A DNA stretch of 64,000 nucleotides from Roseovarius sp. GTDB taxonomy: Bacteria; Pseudomonadota; Alphaproteobacteria; Rhodobacterales; Rhodobacteraceae. Positions 16,667 through 26,382 of this stretch are shown here, piece by piece (the stretch's first letter is position 1; each line of letters starts with the position of its first letter). Made by a program: the position numbers and the translations under genes. The stretch spans positions 91,631-155,630 of the forward strand of contig PBIL01000006.1 of the NCBI GenBank assembly GCA_002720475.1, in the 5' to 3' direction. The notes below the pieces were generated by a model. It worked only from the letters and a program-made list of their open reading frames with translations. It had not been told where the DNA came from and ran no database searches.

Positions 16667-18528
16667 TGACATCCCGACCGCCCGACGGAAATCCGCCTGC
16701 AGGCTCCGTTCCGCCCGAGCGTACGCAGATTGCCGCGCGCGGAGCGGGCGCGCGCGCTGCCCATGTCACGAACAGTCCGATCCAGGTTCCGCCCGGGACC
16801 GTGCTGATCGGCACCTACGAGATCGTCTCGCATATCAATACCGGCGGCATGGGAGAGGTCTATCGCGGCGTCAACATCCACAACGGCGAGGCGGTGGCGA
16901 TCAAGATCGTGCTGCCCGCGCTGGCTCATGACGAGAAGATCCTGTCGCTCTTCCAGAAGGAATCGACCGTGCTGCGGCGCATATCGCACGACGCGATCGT
17001 GCGCTACGAGGTATTCACCATCGATCCCGAGATCGCCCGCCCCTGCCTGGTGATGGAATATGTCGAGGGTGTGCCGCTCGGCGACCGGATGGAGAGCGAC
17101 CCGCTGTCGGAGGCGGAGGTGATGACGCTGCTGCGGCGGCTGGCGGACGGGCTGGAGGTGGCGCATCGCGCGGGCGTGGTGCATCGCGACCTCTCGCCCG
17201 ACAACGTGATCCTGCGCGAAGGCCGGGTCGAGAACGCCAAGATCATCGATTTCGGCATCGCCAAGGAGACGACTCCGGGCGGGCGCACGCTGATCGGCGG
17301 GCAGTTCGCGGGCAAGCCGGGTTATGTCGCGCCCGAACAACTCGGCCTCTATGACGGCCATGTCACCGGGCAGGCCGATATCTACAGCCTCGCGCTTCTG
17401 GCCGCCGCCGCCGCCCTCGGTCGGCCGATCGACATGGGCGACAACCCCGCCGAGGCGGTGCGCGCGCGCATGAGCGTGCCGGACCTCTCGGGCCTGCCCG
17501 ACCGGCTGGCAGGGCTGCTGGGCTGGATGCTGCAACCCGATCCCGCCGACCGCCCCGCCGACATGGCGGCGGTGCTGGCGGCGATCACCCCCGCGAGCCT
17601 GCCACCCGGCCCACAGCCCGTGACTTCGGCACCACCCGGCACCAACCCGCCCGCCACAAACCCACCCGGGACCAACCCGCCCGGTGCGATGGGCAATCCC
17701 GGAACCGGCAGCCCGTTCGGGCCGCCCCCTGTAACGACGCCGCCCGCAGGCAAGGCCGTGACTGGCGGCGGCAGGCGCGGCGGGCTCCTCCTTGCCGGTC
17801 TGGCGGTGCTGGCGCTGGCACTTGGCGGGGCCTGGTATGCCGGTGTGCTGCCCGGTCTCGCACCACCGGGGGCGAGAAACCTCGAAGAAGAACGCGCCTG
17901 GCTGAAAGAATGGGTCGCGCGCGGCACGACCTCATGCCTTCATTTCCAGCCGGGCACCACGGACGCGGCCCAGGGCCCTGCATTGGGCAATTTGGTCGGC
18001 ACCGAAGCCGGCTTCGCCGCGCTCGTCGAGGATTTTTCCGAGGCCCACGGACGGGACCCTGACCTGGGTCTTGTCCCGGTCCGTGAAACGCACTGCGATG
18101 CGCTCGATTTTCTCGCGCGCACCACACCGCCTTCCGCCCAGGGTCCGGTGCTTGGGCTCGAGTTGCCGAACACCGCTTCGGGCGATGTGGTGGGGCGTTT
18201 CGAGGGACACGGCAAGGACTCGGTCGCGGTCCTTCTGGTCGATCCCGAGGGCCGGGTCCAGAATCTCTCGTCCGAGTTCGACCCCGCTGACGGCACGCTC
18301 ACCGTGCCGGGCCGCCGCCTTTGGTCTCCGAGAGCGGCCGAGGGCGACGTGTTTCTCGTGGTGGCCATTGCCACCCGCGATCCACTCGGGACGGTCGCAC
18401 TGATCCCGGACAACGCCATCCTGCCCGTTGCGCAGGGTGACGAATTCTGGAGGTTTCTCGAAGCGGATGTCGAGCGCTCGGCGGGACCGGTCCGGTCACG
18501 GCTGGTTGCACTGCCGGCGCGGCGCTGA
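16666..18528 (+). CDS. ppkA: T6SS serine/threonine kinase PpkA with periplasmic sensor domain
   Basis: This 620-residue protein has a kinase domain at about residues 45-305: Gly loop NTGGMGEVYRG, AIKIV lysine, HRDLSPDN at 173-180 and DFG at 195-197. A Pro/Gly/Thr-rich linker (about 307-365) leads to a transmembrane helix at about 372-396 and a periplasmic domain of about 215 residues. The kinase normally phosphorylates the FHA protein to trigger T6SS assembly. The periplasmic domain has Cys424, Cys477 followed by ALDF, LLVDPEGRVQNLS and VVAIAT near 566. The same pattern with nearly the same spacing recurs in the TonB-like protein at 30823-32214, which suggests a shared ligand or signal. It overlaps pppA by one base. 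Confidence 0.93.
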   Translation: MTSRPPDGNPPAGSVPPERTQIAARGAGARAAHVTNSPIQVPPGTVLIGTYEIVSHINTGGMGEVYRGVNIHNGEAVAIKIVLPALAHDEKILSLFQKESTVLRRISHDAIVRYEVFTIDPEIARPCLVMEYVEGVPLGDRMESDPLSEAEVMTLLRRLADGLEVAHRAGVVHRDLSPDNVILREGRVENAKIIDFGIAKETTPGGRTLIGGQFAGKPGYVAPEQLGLYDGHVTGQADIYSLALLAAAAALGRPIDMGDNPAEAVRARMSVPDLSGLPDRLAGLLGWMLQPDPADRPADMAAVLAAITPASLPPGPQPVTSAPPGTNPPATNPPGTNPPGAMGNPGTGSPFGPPPVTTPPAGKAVTGGGRRGGLLLAGLAVLALALGGAWYAGVLPGLAPPGARNLEEERAWLKEWVARGTTSCLHFQPGTTDAAQGPALGNLVGTEAGFAALVEDFSEAHGRDPDLGLVPVRETHCDALDFLARTTPPSAQGPVLGLELPNTASGDVVGRFEGHGKDSVAVLLVDPEGRVQNLSSEFDPADGTLTVPGRRLWSPRAAEGDVFLVVAIATRDPLGTVALIPDNAILPVAQGDEFWRFLEADVERSAGPVRSRLVALPARR

Positions 18529-18629
18529 GCGCGCCGCGCGCTCTCGGCCTGCTCCCTTCGGCACCCGGCAGGATGCGGACGGCTTCCCGACATCAGCCTT
18601 GAAGGCTTCGCCTCCGCCATGGTCCGGGG

Positions 18630-20561
18630 TCATCTGGACGCCAACATCGCCGCCACGGTTTCGCGGAACGCGTCCAGTCCGGGCGGCTCGCGGATCACCG
18701 CCACGCGCCCCGATGCGCCGCTCATCTTGCGTTCCGCCCAGTCCACGACATAGCCCGCGTCACGACCCTCGAGAAACGGGTTGGCGCGGATCACGGCCGC
18801 ACCGAAGAGCGACAGCAGGTCGGTTGCGGGATCGGCGCTAAGCGCCAGGTGCGCTCCCTCCATGCCAAGGAAATGCGCCAGATAGAGCCGCCCGGCGGTG
18901 ATCGTGTGCCCGCGCGCGCGCAAGAAGGCCGCGCCTTCGGAGGCAAGCTTTCCGACCATTTCCCGGGCAATCTCCGGGTTAGTCCGCAATGTCAGCAACT
19001 CGGCATTGGTCATCTGCGCGGTCAGGTCGGGCCGGTAGGTGCGCATCATCCGTAACCAGGTGCTGTCTATGAACTGACCCAGGCCGGTCGCGGTCGAGAG
19101 CGGGTTGCGCGCGTCGGCGCGGCCGCCGGATTCAACCTGGATGATCCGCTGCACCAGTTGCGACACGGCGGCCTCCCCCCCGCCGAGACGGTCGATCACG
19201 GCCCCCGAGGTCGCGCGCGGCGCGTGACGGCTGTCGCGGGGACCCCAGCAGGTCGGTGCCGCGTCCGGCGAGGGCCGATAGACATAGCAGCGGATCGGCG
19301 CGGCGGCACTGTCGATCCCGATATAGAGCAGCTGGTCCAGGGCTCTGCCCTCGTCCGTCTGCCCGCCCCGAGCAGGGGCTTCACTCATGACCAGGGTCAG
19401 TGTATCTCCCTCGGCCGCCTCTGCATCAAGCTTGTAGGCCGTCGAAAGCAGCATGATCATCTGTCCCACCAGCCGGGCGGGCAGCCCCTGCCGCAGCGCC
19501 GCACCATAGAGCCCGTCCATGATGCGGGGCCGTTCGGAGGGGGGGCCGAGCGCCGGTGCCGGACGGCTGTCGGAAAGCGCGGCAAGATCGCGTCCGATCC
19601 AGGGATCCGAGCCGGTCCTGATGGCAGGACGATCTTCGGCATCGCTACCGGGCTGCCGCGCCAGCGCACCGATATAGCGCTCGGGCGCATAGAACGCGGC
19701 CTGCACGAAGTGCGGTTTGTCATCCCACGATCGCTCGGGTCTCTGCCACCGCAACGCAAAGACGTGATTGTCGCCCAAGACATCGATACCCAGAAGCGAT
19801 GCCGCAGCTTCGGTAACGACGGCCGCTTCCTCTCCGGGCAATCCCTCCCGCAAGAGCACGGTCTCGATGGGCGTGGCGCGCGATATCCTGAGGACGGTCT
19901 CTTCATAGAGCGGATAGCGGCGCTCGGGTGGCCGCAGCGCCATCGCACTTATCCCCATGTCTTTCGCGGCTTCCGGTCTGCCGGCGATCAGCGCCAGCGC
20001 TTCGGCAACGTTGCGCGGACGCACGGGCCCGCTGGCAGGGGCGGGGCTTTGGGCGACGGGGCGCACCGCCGCGCTGCGCTGCGCCTGGAAGATGGCAAAA
20101 TCCTCCTGACTGGTGGGCAGCGTCAGGCTCAGCCGCTCACCCGCCGGGATCATCGTGTCTCGGATCACCAGGACATCGCCGGAACCCCGTTCCGGTGGCA
20201 GCCCCTCGGGACGCGGAAGCCGGACGGGAGCAACCGATTGTGCGACCCGGCCGGTCTCGATCCGCAATGGCGTGCCCGGCAGGTCCATGAAGCGGGGGAC
20301 GTCGCCTGCGGGTTCGGGCGTGGCACCGATCTCGGGAGGCGGCCGGTTCTCCGGCGAGGCCGCGATCTCACGCGGTTGGGTCTCGGGCAAGGGCGCGCGC
20401 AGTTCGACGATCCCGCTGATCAACCCGAACCCGACCGGCATGGCAACCACCGCAAGCCCGAGCGCCAGTCGGCGCCATATCCGGCGCCGGTGCCGGATCC
20501 GGGCCTGCGCACGCGCCCGCGCGAAACGCGGATCGACCGGCGCCTGGCGGGAGTCGGTCAC
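18630..20561 (-). CDS. Membrane-anchored lytic transglycosylase linked to the T6SS
   Basis: This 643-residue protein has a basic cytoplasmic tail, a transmembrane anchor at about residues 30-50 (LALGLAVVAMPVGFGLISGI), a long Pro-rich linker and a middle region I do not recognise. It ends in an SLT-type domain with RIIQVESGGRADARNPLS (candidate catalytic Glu477) and TATGLGQFIDSTWL. It should cleave peptidoglycan in the periplasm, which a T6SS needs to insert its envelope complex. Its ATG overlaps the stop of the caspase-like gene (ATGA), so the pair is one minus-strand operon inside the T6SS island, convergent with ppkA. Confidence 0.85.
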   Translation of the reverse strand: MTDSRQAPVDPRFARARAQARIRHRRRIWRRLALGLAVVAMPVGFGLISGIVELRAPLPETQPREIAASPENRPPPEIGATPEPAGDVPRFMDLPGTPLRIETGRVAQSVAPVRLPRPEGLPPERGSGDVLVIRDTMIPAGERLSLTLPTSQEDFAIFQAQRSAAVRPVAQSPAPASGPVRPRNVAEALALIAGRPEAAKDMGISAMALRPPERRYPLYEETVLRISRATPIETVLLREGLPGEEAAVVTEAAASLLGIDVLGDNHVFALRWQRPERSWDDKPHFVQAAFYAPERYIGALARQPGSDAEDRPAIRTGSDPWIGRDLAALSDSRPAPALGPPSERPRIMDGLYGAALRQGLPARLVGQMIMLLSTAYKLDAEAAEGDTLTLVMSEAPARGGQTDEGRALDQLLYIGIDSAAAPIRCYVYRPSPDAAPTCWGPRDSRHAPRATSGAVIDRLGGGEAAVSQLVQRIIQVESGGRADARNPLSTATGLGQFIDSTWLRMMRTYRPDLTAQMTNAELLTLRTNPEIAREMVGKLASEGAAFLRARGHTITAGRLYLAHFLGMEGAHLALSADPATDLLSLFGAAVIRANPFLEGRDAGYVVDWAERKMSGASGRVAVIREPPGLDAFRETVAAMLASR

Positions 20562-22396
20562 CGGAGACCGGTCGACAGAGACCGCCGCAGACGCTGGTTG
20601 TCCTGTCCCGCTGCTGCGGCGGGGGCACGGGCCACCGGGGCAGACTGCCGGGGCGCGGGTGCCGCGCGCGCCGCGGGCTGCTCCCTGCGCGGGGCCGGGG
20701 CTGCGCGCGCCGGGGCGGCGGCGCAGACTGTCTCCGTCACCGAGCGCAATTCCCGCCAGATCTCGGGGGTCGGCTCAAGCCCCGAAAACGTCGCGCCGTT
20801 GCCGTCCACATAGCGCTGCAAGGCCGCGCGCGAACCGTTGCCCCAGATGCCGTCGATCCCGGCCCGGTAACAGCCGAGCCGGGCCAGTTCGGTCTGAACC
20901 GCGCTCGCTAGATCCTCGGGCACCAGATACCCGTCGGTCACATCGCGGCCGATCAGACGGTCGGTGCTCTCGGGCTCGGGCGAGATGCTGCGGGCAGGCG
21001 CGAGCGAGGCCAGAAGCACGGGCGCGCCTTCCGAGCGGATGCGAGTGATCGGCTTGTCCGCGATGGCCGGGCGCGAATGCGCGGCGCGCGCCGACAGCAT
21101 GGTGATCTCGATTCCTTGCGACGTGGTCCCGGCGGAGCGCGAAGTTACGGCGGAAAGATTGATGGCCGCCTTCGCAGTCGCCAGCCGAACCGGCGTCGGA
21201 TCGGGCGCAGCGGCCACAGCGGCCACCCGGGCCTGCGTCACGGGGCCAAACGCGAAGTCTGACCGATCGACAAGTGGCGCCGGGACCATCACCGGCACGG
21301 CGGCGAAACGGACAGACTCGGACCCGGTCGGCGTGACCAGCCGCGGCGGCGCGTCCTCGATCACGGGTGTGCCCGGCACGTCGGTTTCATCCTGCACCAG
21401 CGGTGGCGGCCCTTCCTCGATGAACTCGAACGAGAATTGCGGTGCATCCGGCGTCGTGGCTTCTTCGATGAGCACGGCAAGCCGCGCCTCTTCCGCAGGG
21501 CCGAAGCGGGCACCCTGGCTGCGCCATATCTCGATCACGAACGCGCGCTGCTGCTCGGGCATGGCCGCCAGCCTTGCGAAATCCTCGTCGGTCGGCACGA
21601 ACGGATCGAGAAACGCCGGAGCCGAAAGGCTGGAGGTCACCCACGGAACCTGCTGCCCGGCGCTGCGGGTGCGCACGGTTTCGACCAGATCGCTCAGCAG
21701 ACGGTCAAGCGACTCGCTCTCACCCGCAAGTGCCTCGGCCAGCGCCACCGAAAAGACATGCCGCTCTCCGGATGGCGCGAGTGTTCCCGGCTGCGCAGAA
21801 AGCGCGATCAGGGTCTCGCGCCGGGGGACCGGTGCTCCGAGGCCGGGAGCAAGCCCCCCACCCGCAGGCAGGTCAAGCGCATGGCTGGCATCGAGGATCA
21901 GAACCGCCGGCCTGTCGCCCGTCTCCAGGCGCGCGATCAGCCCGTCGAGCCGGATCGCACGGGCCTGGACGGCCGCGACATTCTCGGGCACGAGATCGGT
22001 CGGCAGAAGATAATCGCTTCCTCCGGCCCGCAAGCCGTAGCCGCCAAAATAGACCAATGCCAGCGCCGCCGCTTCCGCACGGCGGGCAAAGCTCTCGAAG
22101 GCGGCGGAAAAGGTGGCCGCGTCCGCATTCAGAAGAAGCGAGACCTCGACACCCTGGCGCTCCAGCGCCGTGGCGATCTCGCGGGCAGCGCGCCCGGCGT
22201 CCGGCAGGGCCGCCGCCCCGTCATGACCGGTATTGCCGACCACGAAGGCGATCCGCTCCCGGGCCTCCTGCGCGCGCCCGTGAGACGCCCCCAGAAGGGC
22301 CAGCGCCAGCAGCAGCACGCACACCCGCGCCACCGCGCGAAACGACGCGCGACCGGCGCTGACAGGGGACCGGAAAAAACGGGGGCACGGGTCCAT
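20558..22396 (-). CDS. Caspase-fold protein lacking the catalytic His-Cys dyad, with peptidoglycan-binding domain
   Basis: This 612-residue product starts at the ATG at 22396 because GAGGAAGG sits 6 bases before it. A signal peptide or anchor spans about 22-43. A caspase-like (peptidase C14) domain covers about 47-265: RIAFVVGNTGHDGAAAL, LALVYFGGYGLRAGGSDYLLPTD and AVLILDASHALDL. In active relatives the second segment carries a His (SGHG) and the third a Cys (DAC). Here they are Tyr120 and Ser171, so proteolysis is not expected. The middle is disordered. A peptidoglycan-binding type 1 domain lies near 535-585 (LGCYRAGIDGIWGNGSRAALQRY). It is ATGA-coupled to the lytic transglycosylase and divergent from tssA. 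A scaffold or regulator of cell-wall opening is my inference. Confidence 0.82.
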   Translation of the reverse strand: MDPCPRFFRSPVSAGRASFRAVARVCVLLLALALLGASHGRAQEARERIAFVVGNTGHDGAAALPDAGRAAREIATALERQGVEVSLLLNADAATFSAAFESFARRAEAAALALVYFGGYGLRAGGSDYLLPTDLVPENVAAVQARAIRLDGLIARLETGDRPAVLILDASHALDLPAGGGLAPGLGAPVPRRETLIALSAQPGTLAPSGERHVFSVALAEALAGESESLDRLLSDLVETVRTRSAGQQVPWVTSSLSAPAFLDPFVPTDEDFARLAAMPEQQRAFVIEIWRSQGARFGPAEEARLAVLIEEATTPDAPQFSFEFIEEGPPPLVQDETDVPGTPVIEDAPPRLVTPTGSESVRFAAVPVMVPAPLVDRSDFAFGPVTQARVAAVAAAPDPTPVRLATAKAAINLSAVTSRSAGTTSQGIEITMLSARAAHSRPAIADKPITRIRSEGAPVLLASLAPARSISPEPESTDRLIGRDVTDGYLVPEDLASAVQTELARLGCYRAGIDGIWGNGSRAALQRYVDGNGATFSGLEPTPEIWRELRSVTETVCAAAPARAAPAPRREQPAARAAPAPRQSAPVARAPAAAAGQDNQRLRRSLSTGLR

Positions 22397-22561
22397 GATC
22401 AACCTTCCTCGCATAAGCCCCAAAATAACGGAAAAGCTCTATGGTGACGAGTCCTCGCGCCACGACGCATGGCCCTCTCCGAAACAGCTTCGCATGTTTG
22501 CCAGATGCAGTGCCGCCTGCTAGCGTTGGCACCAGTGATGCAACAGGATCGCGGGCCTTCC

Positions 22562-23854
22562 ATGAACTACCAGGATTTCCTTGTCCCGATTTCCGAAGAG
22601 GATCCCTGTGGACCCGATCTCTTCGAAAGTTACGATCCCGCATTCGAGACCTATCTCAACGATGCCGAAGCGCGGTTGCCGCAAAGTTTCTTCCGCGCCG
22701 ACGGCAACCAGTCCTTCGACCCTGCCTCGCTCGATCTGGCGGCCGAGTGGTCGGCTGTCGCTGCCCTGCTCGAACGTACCCGCGATCTGCGGTTGCTGGC
22801 CGCCTACGGTCAGTTCTGCGCCCTGGCACGCGACCTGCCGGCATTGGCCGACTGCCTTGACCTCGTGGCCGGGTTGCTCGAACGATTCCCCGAACAGGTG
22901 CATCCGCGGATCGACGAGGACATCATCCATCGCACCAATGCGATAGAGCTTCTGGGAAGCCGCGCCACGATTCTGATGCCGCTGGAGTTCGCGCCGCTCA
23001 TCCGCGACCGCCGCCTGCGAGAGATAAGCTTCCGGCGGGTGGCGCTGGCACGCGGCGACCGCACACCGCTGGCAGGCGAGGAACCGGACGACGCCGATGC
23101 GCTTCGCTCGGCGCTGCGCGCCGCCGAGAATGCCGAGGCCGTAAGCGGCTGCCACACCCTGCTGAGCAGGATGCGCGATGCCGTGCGACGGATCGAGATG
23201 CAATGTCTCGCCAACGAGCGGCAGCCCTTCCGCCCCAATCTCGAGGACCTCCGCAGCCGTCTTGCCGATCTGATCGGGCTGATTGCCGACGTCCGGCCCG
23301 ATCTTGAAGGCACGAACGACGCGCCGCCAGACGAGATGACCAAGGACGAAGCCGGGCCGATCACGCCGGATGTCGTCGACTCTTCTCCATCCGTAACCGG
23401 TCGGATCGCCGATATGGGCCAGGCGCGCGCCGCGCTGCGTGCGATCGAAGCCTATTTCCGGAACCGCGAACCGTCTTCGCCCAGCCTTCTTCTTGTCAGG
23501 CAGGCACATCAGCTCGTCGGGCGCCCCCTGACCGAGGCCCTGGACGTTCTGATGCCCGAGATGGCCGGACGCGCCCGGATCGACTTCGGTGCCGACAGCG
23601 GTTTTCTCCTAGGCATGGAGCGACTGCGGGCGCTTTCCGACGGAGGCGCGCCGGAGATCGCCGACCCGGACCAGCCCGAAGCCTTCACGGTCGAAACCCG
23701 CAAGGAGGCCGGCGCGCTCATGAGCGCCGTCGAAAGCTACTATGCCAGCGCCGAGCCATCGAGTCCGATCCCGGTGCTTCTGGCGCGCGCACGCGGCTAT
23801 CTCAACCAGAGTTTCACGGCCATTCTCTCCGAATTCCTGCCCGTGAGGGAATGA
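22562..23854 (+). CDS. tssA: T6SS cap/assembly protein TssA
   Basis: This 430-residue protein begins with the ImpA_N signature (PISEEDPCGPDLFESYDPAF). A helical middle carries the GRIADMGQARAALRAIEAYF and EPSSPS segment near residue 300, and a second related helix pair sits near 396 (AEPSSPIPVLLARARGYLNQ). TssA proteins prime assembly of the sheath and baseplate. The ATG at 22562 fits the family start; the ribosome site is weak. It is divergent from the caspase-like operon, leaving about 165 bases for promoters. Confidence 0.92.
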   Translation: MNYQDFLVPISEEDPCGPDLFESYDPAFETYLNDAEARLPQSFFRADGNQSFDPASLDLAAEWSAVAALLERTRDLRLLAAYGQFCALARDLPALADCLDLVAGLLERFPEQVHPRIDEDIIHRTNAIELLGSRATILMPLEFAPLIRDRRLREISFRRVALARGDRTPLAGEEPDDADALRSALRAAENAEAVSGCHTLLSRMRDAVRRIEMQCLANERQPFRPNLEDLRSRLADLIGLIADVRPDLEGTNDAPPDEMTKDEAGPITPDVVDSSPSVTGRIADMGQARAALRAIEAYFRNREPSSPSLLLVRQAHQLVGRPLTEALDVLMPEMAGRARIDFGADSGFLLGMERLRALSDGGAPEIADPDQPEAFTVETRKEAGALMSAVESYYASAEPSSPIPVLLARARGYLNQSFTAILSEFLPVRE

Positions 23855-23875
23855 TACGTCCCGGGGAGTGACGCA

Positions 23876-24340
23876 GTGACCCTTCGCGATCGGCAATCGG
23901 CGTTTGACAAGCGGGCGCGCACCAGTGGGCGCTGGGTCTGTGCGGCGGTGCTGGCACTTGTGGTACCCGCCGCCGCCCGCGCCGAGTTTTCGGTCTGCAA
24001 CGACAGCTTTGACGTGCTGAACTTCGCCGTCGCCCACGATCCCGGGGACGGTTTTCTGAGCGAAGGGTGGTGGACGATCGCCCCCAATCGCTGCGTCGTG
24101 ATCCTGCGCGAGCCACTGTCCAACCGATATCTCTACATCTTCGCCACCGATGTCTTCAACCAGGCCCTTCTGGAGGGAAGCGCGACCTTTTGCATCGATG
24201 ACGACCGCTTTCGCATCCTTGGCAGCGAGGATTGCTGGCTGCGCGGGCATATCGCGGCAGACTTCGCCGAAGTCGATATCGGAGACGCCGAGGCGTGGAC
24301 GGTCATCCTGAATTCCAGCGGCACGCTGGGCAATCGGTGA
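23876..24340 (+). CDS. DUF1036-family periplasmic protein
   Basis: This 154-residue protein has a GTG start at 23876, with GGGGAG upstream. A signal sequence occupies about residues 19-36 (WVCAAVLALVVPAAARA). The mature part has the DUF1036 look: FSVCNDSFDVLNFAVAH, SEGWWTIAPNRC and a later Cys pair (ATFCIDD, SEDCWLRG). The function of the family is not known. It lies 21 bases after tssA on the same strand, so it is probably co-transcribed with it. Confidence 0.75.
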   Translation: MTLRDRQSAFDKRARTSGRWVCAAVLALVVPAAARAEFSVCNDSFDVLNFAVAHDPGDGFLSEGWWTIAPNRCVVILREPLSNRYLYIFATDVFNQALLEGSATFCIDDDRFRILGSEDCWLRGHIAADFAEVDIGDAEAWTVILNSSGTLGNR

Positions 24341-24422
24341 GGGCGCGCCGCCCGGTCATCGCGTTTCGGGCACGGCATGGGACGCAAAAATCGCTCCGGA
24401 CGCGGGCCGGCGTCTTCAACCT

Positions 24423-24451
24423 TTGCCCTGCGCGAGAAATTTCGTCATACT
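24423..24451 (+). promoter_or_regulatory. Candidate sigma-70-type promoter for vgrG
   Basis: TTGCCC (24423-24428), 17 bases, then CATACT (24446-24451), about 105 bases ahead of the vgrG ATG in a 217-base intergenic gap. The -35 is only a fair match, so this is tentative. Confidence 0.3.
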
Positions 24452-24557
24452 GGCCCGCAGTCAACACCCTCGGGAGGCGGACCACCCCTGCCTTGGCCCA
24501 AGCCCCGATCCAGCGGCCCCGGTTCATTACGCGGCGTTCGAGACAGAGATGTAAGCG

Positions 24558-26375
24558 ATGATTTCCCAGAACCAGCGTCTTGGAATCTTTTACCCGCCCG
24601 ACAATCCCGACAAGGGACCGACCGCGAGCCTCGCGCTCATGCGCTTCAACGGGCAGGAAGGGATCAACCGGCTCTACGAGTTCGAAGTGGAGTGTCTCAG
24701 CGTGAGCGCCAACATAGATTTCGACAAGCTGCTCGGGCGCAATGCCTCCGTGGCGCTGCAAACTCTCGATCCGGGCCATCCCGACCGGCATTTCGACGGG
24801 CTCCTGACCGAGGCGCGCTGGCTCGGGATGCAGGAGGGCGGGCATGGATATGTGGTCACGCTGCGGCCCTGGCTCTGGCTTCTGGGGCTGCGGCAGAACC
24901 AGCGCATCTTTCACCGCAAGACCGCCCCTGACATCCTCGCCGAGATATTCGCCGATCACGGCTTTTCCCATGTCGCCGATCTGCAACGCGACTATCCCGA
25001 GATGGAATACACCGTGCAGTTCCAGGAGACGGATCTGGAATTTGTCGAGCGGCTGATGTCGATGTTCGGGATCAACTACTATTTTCGCCACGAGAAGCAC
25101 GCGCATGAACTGGTGCTTTTCGATGAGGTCGACAGCCTGCCCGAGATCCCCGGCACCACGCGCCCCTACAGGATGACCGAACGGCAGTTCCGCGATGCCC
25201 GCGAACATCTCTTCGACTGGGTGTCGAGCAGGCGGATGTCCACGGGCCGCGTGGCAATGACCGATTACAACTTCACCACGCCGCGCGCCGCCATGCAGAC
25301 CGAAAAGACCGCTGGGGCGGCCTATGAGAAGGGCGATATCGAATCCTTCGTCTACCCCGGCCGCTATCCGACGAGGGACGAGGGCGACACCCTGACCGAC
25401 CTGCGCCAGAACCAGGCCACGATGGGCGACGGGCTGCACAGCAGCCACGGCGATTGCGCCGGGCTCATGGCCGGCATGCGCGTCACCGTCGAGAAACATC
25501 CCGATCCGGCTGTCGATGGCCGCGTCTTCGTCGCGCTTTCCTGTTCGCACAGCTTCACCGCCGAGGCTTACCGAAGCGGCGCGGCCGGCGGGCACGAGGA
25601 GGACAGCTATCGCGGCTGGTACGAGTTCCGCGCAGCCGACCTGCCGGTCGTTCCGCCACCCGCGCGCGTCGCACCGCGGGTGCAAGGCCCGCAAACCGCC
25701 GTCGTGGTCGGCGAAGGAGAGATCGACTGCGACGATTACGGTCGCATCCTGGTGCGCTTTCACTGGGACCGCGAGGGCGCGCGCTCGATGCGCTGCCGGG
25801 TGGCACAGCTTTGGGCCGGCAAGGGCTGGGGCGGCCTTGTGGTGCCCCGCGTCGGCATGGAGGTGGTGGTCGAGTTCATCGATGGCGATCCGGCCCGCCC
25901 GCTGGTGGTGGGCTGCGTCTACAATGCCGACAACATGCCGCCCTTCGAGGTCGGCGAGGGCGGCAAGACCATGGGCGTCAAGAGCAACTCCACCCCCGGC
26001 GGCGGCGGCTACAACGAGCTTGCCTTCGACGATACCAAGGGCAAGGAAGAGGTGCGCCTGCACGCCCAGTACGATCTCGACGCCCATGTGCTGCATGACG
26101 AGACGCGCACGGTCGACAACGACCGCACCACGAAGATCGGCAACAACGACACGCTCGACGTGGGCAAGGAGCTGACCGTGACCGCGGGCACGAAGATCAC
26201 GCTCAAGGTGGGGGCGAGCACGATCACCATGGATGCCTCCTCGATCACGCTGCAATCGCCCACCATCACGGTCAAGGCCGCGCAATCGTTCAGCTCCACC
26301 GCGGGCATGACCTCCGAACACAAGGCCGGCGCACTGATGGACATCAAGGGCGCGCTGGTCAAGATCAACTCGTGA
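24558..26375 (+). CDS. vgrG: T6SS spike protein VgrG (TssI)
   Basis: This 605-residue VgrG has a gp27-like N-terminal part (MRFNGQEGINRLYEFEVECLS, FHRKTAPDILAEIFADHGF, YTVQFQETDLEFVERLMSMFG). An OB-fold gp5-like part follows (GEGEIDCDDYGRILVRFHWDRE, WGGLVVPRVGMEVVVEFIDGDP). The C-terminal beta-helix of short repeats (KELTVTAGTKITLKVG, ASSITLQSPTITV) ends at residue 605 with no extra effector domain. It forms the trimeric spike under a PAAR tip. The length is typical of unextended VgrG, so cargo must be carried by PAAR or adaptor proteins. Confidence 0.95.
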   Translation: MISQNQRLGIFYPPDNPDKGPTASLALMRFNGQEGINRLYEFEVECLSVSANIDFDKLLGRNASVALQTLDPGHPDRHFDGLLTEARWLGMQEGGHGYVVTLRPWLWLLGLRQNQRIFHRKTAPDILAEIFADHGFSHVADLQRDYPEMEYTVQFQETDLEFVERLMSMFGINYYFRHEKHAHELVLFDEVDSLPEIPGTTRPYRMTERQFRDAREHLFDWVSSRRMSTGRVAMTDYNFTTPRAAMQTEKTAGAAYEKGDIESFVYPGRYPTRDEGDTLTDLRQNQATMGDGLHSSHGDCAGLMAGMRVTVEKHPDPAVDGRVFVALSCSHSFTAEAYRSGAAGGHEEDSYRGWYEFRAADLPVVPPPARVAPRVQGPQTAVVVGEGEIDCDDYGRILVRFHWDREGARSMRCRVAQLWAGKGWGGLVVPRVGMEVVVEFIDGDPARPLVVGCVYNADNMPPFEVGEGGKTMGVKSNSTPGGGGYNELAFDDTKGKEEVRLHAQYDLDAHVLHDETRTVDNDRTTKIGNNDTLDVGKELTVTAGTKITLKVGASTITMDASSITLQSPTITVKAAQSFSSTAGMTSEHKAGALMDIKGALVKINS

Positions 26376-26382
26376 CGGTGCG

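Noticed and set aside
20558-22396. Active metacaspase-type protease or abortive-infection effector
   Set aside because: Both catalytic positions are replaced (Tyr for His, Ser for Cys), and the protein is exported with a peptidoglycan-binding domain, which does not fit an intracellular defence protease.
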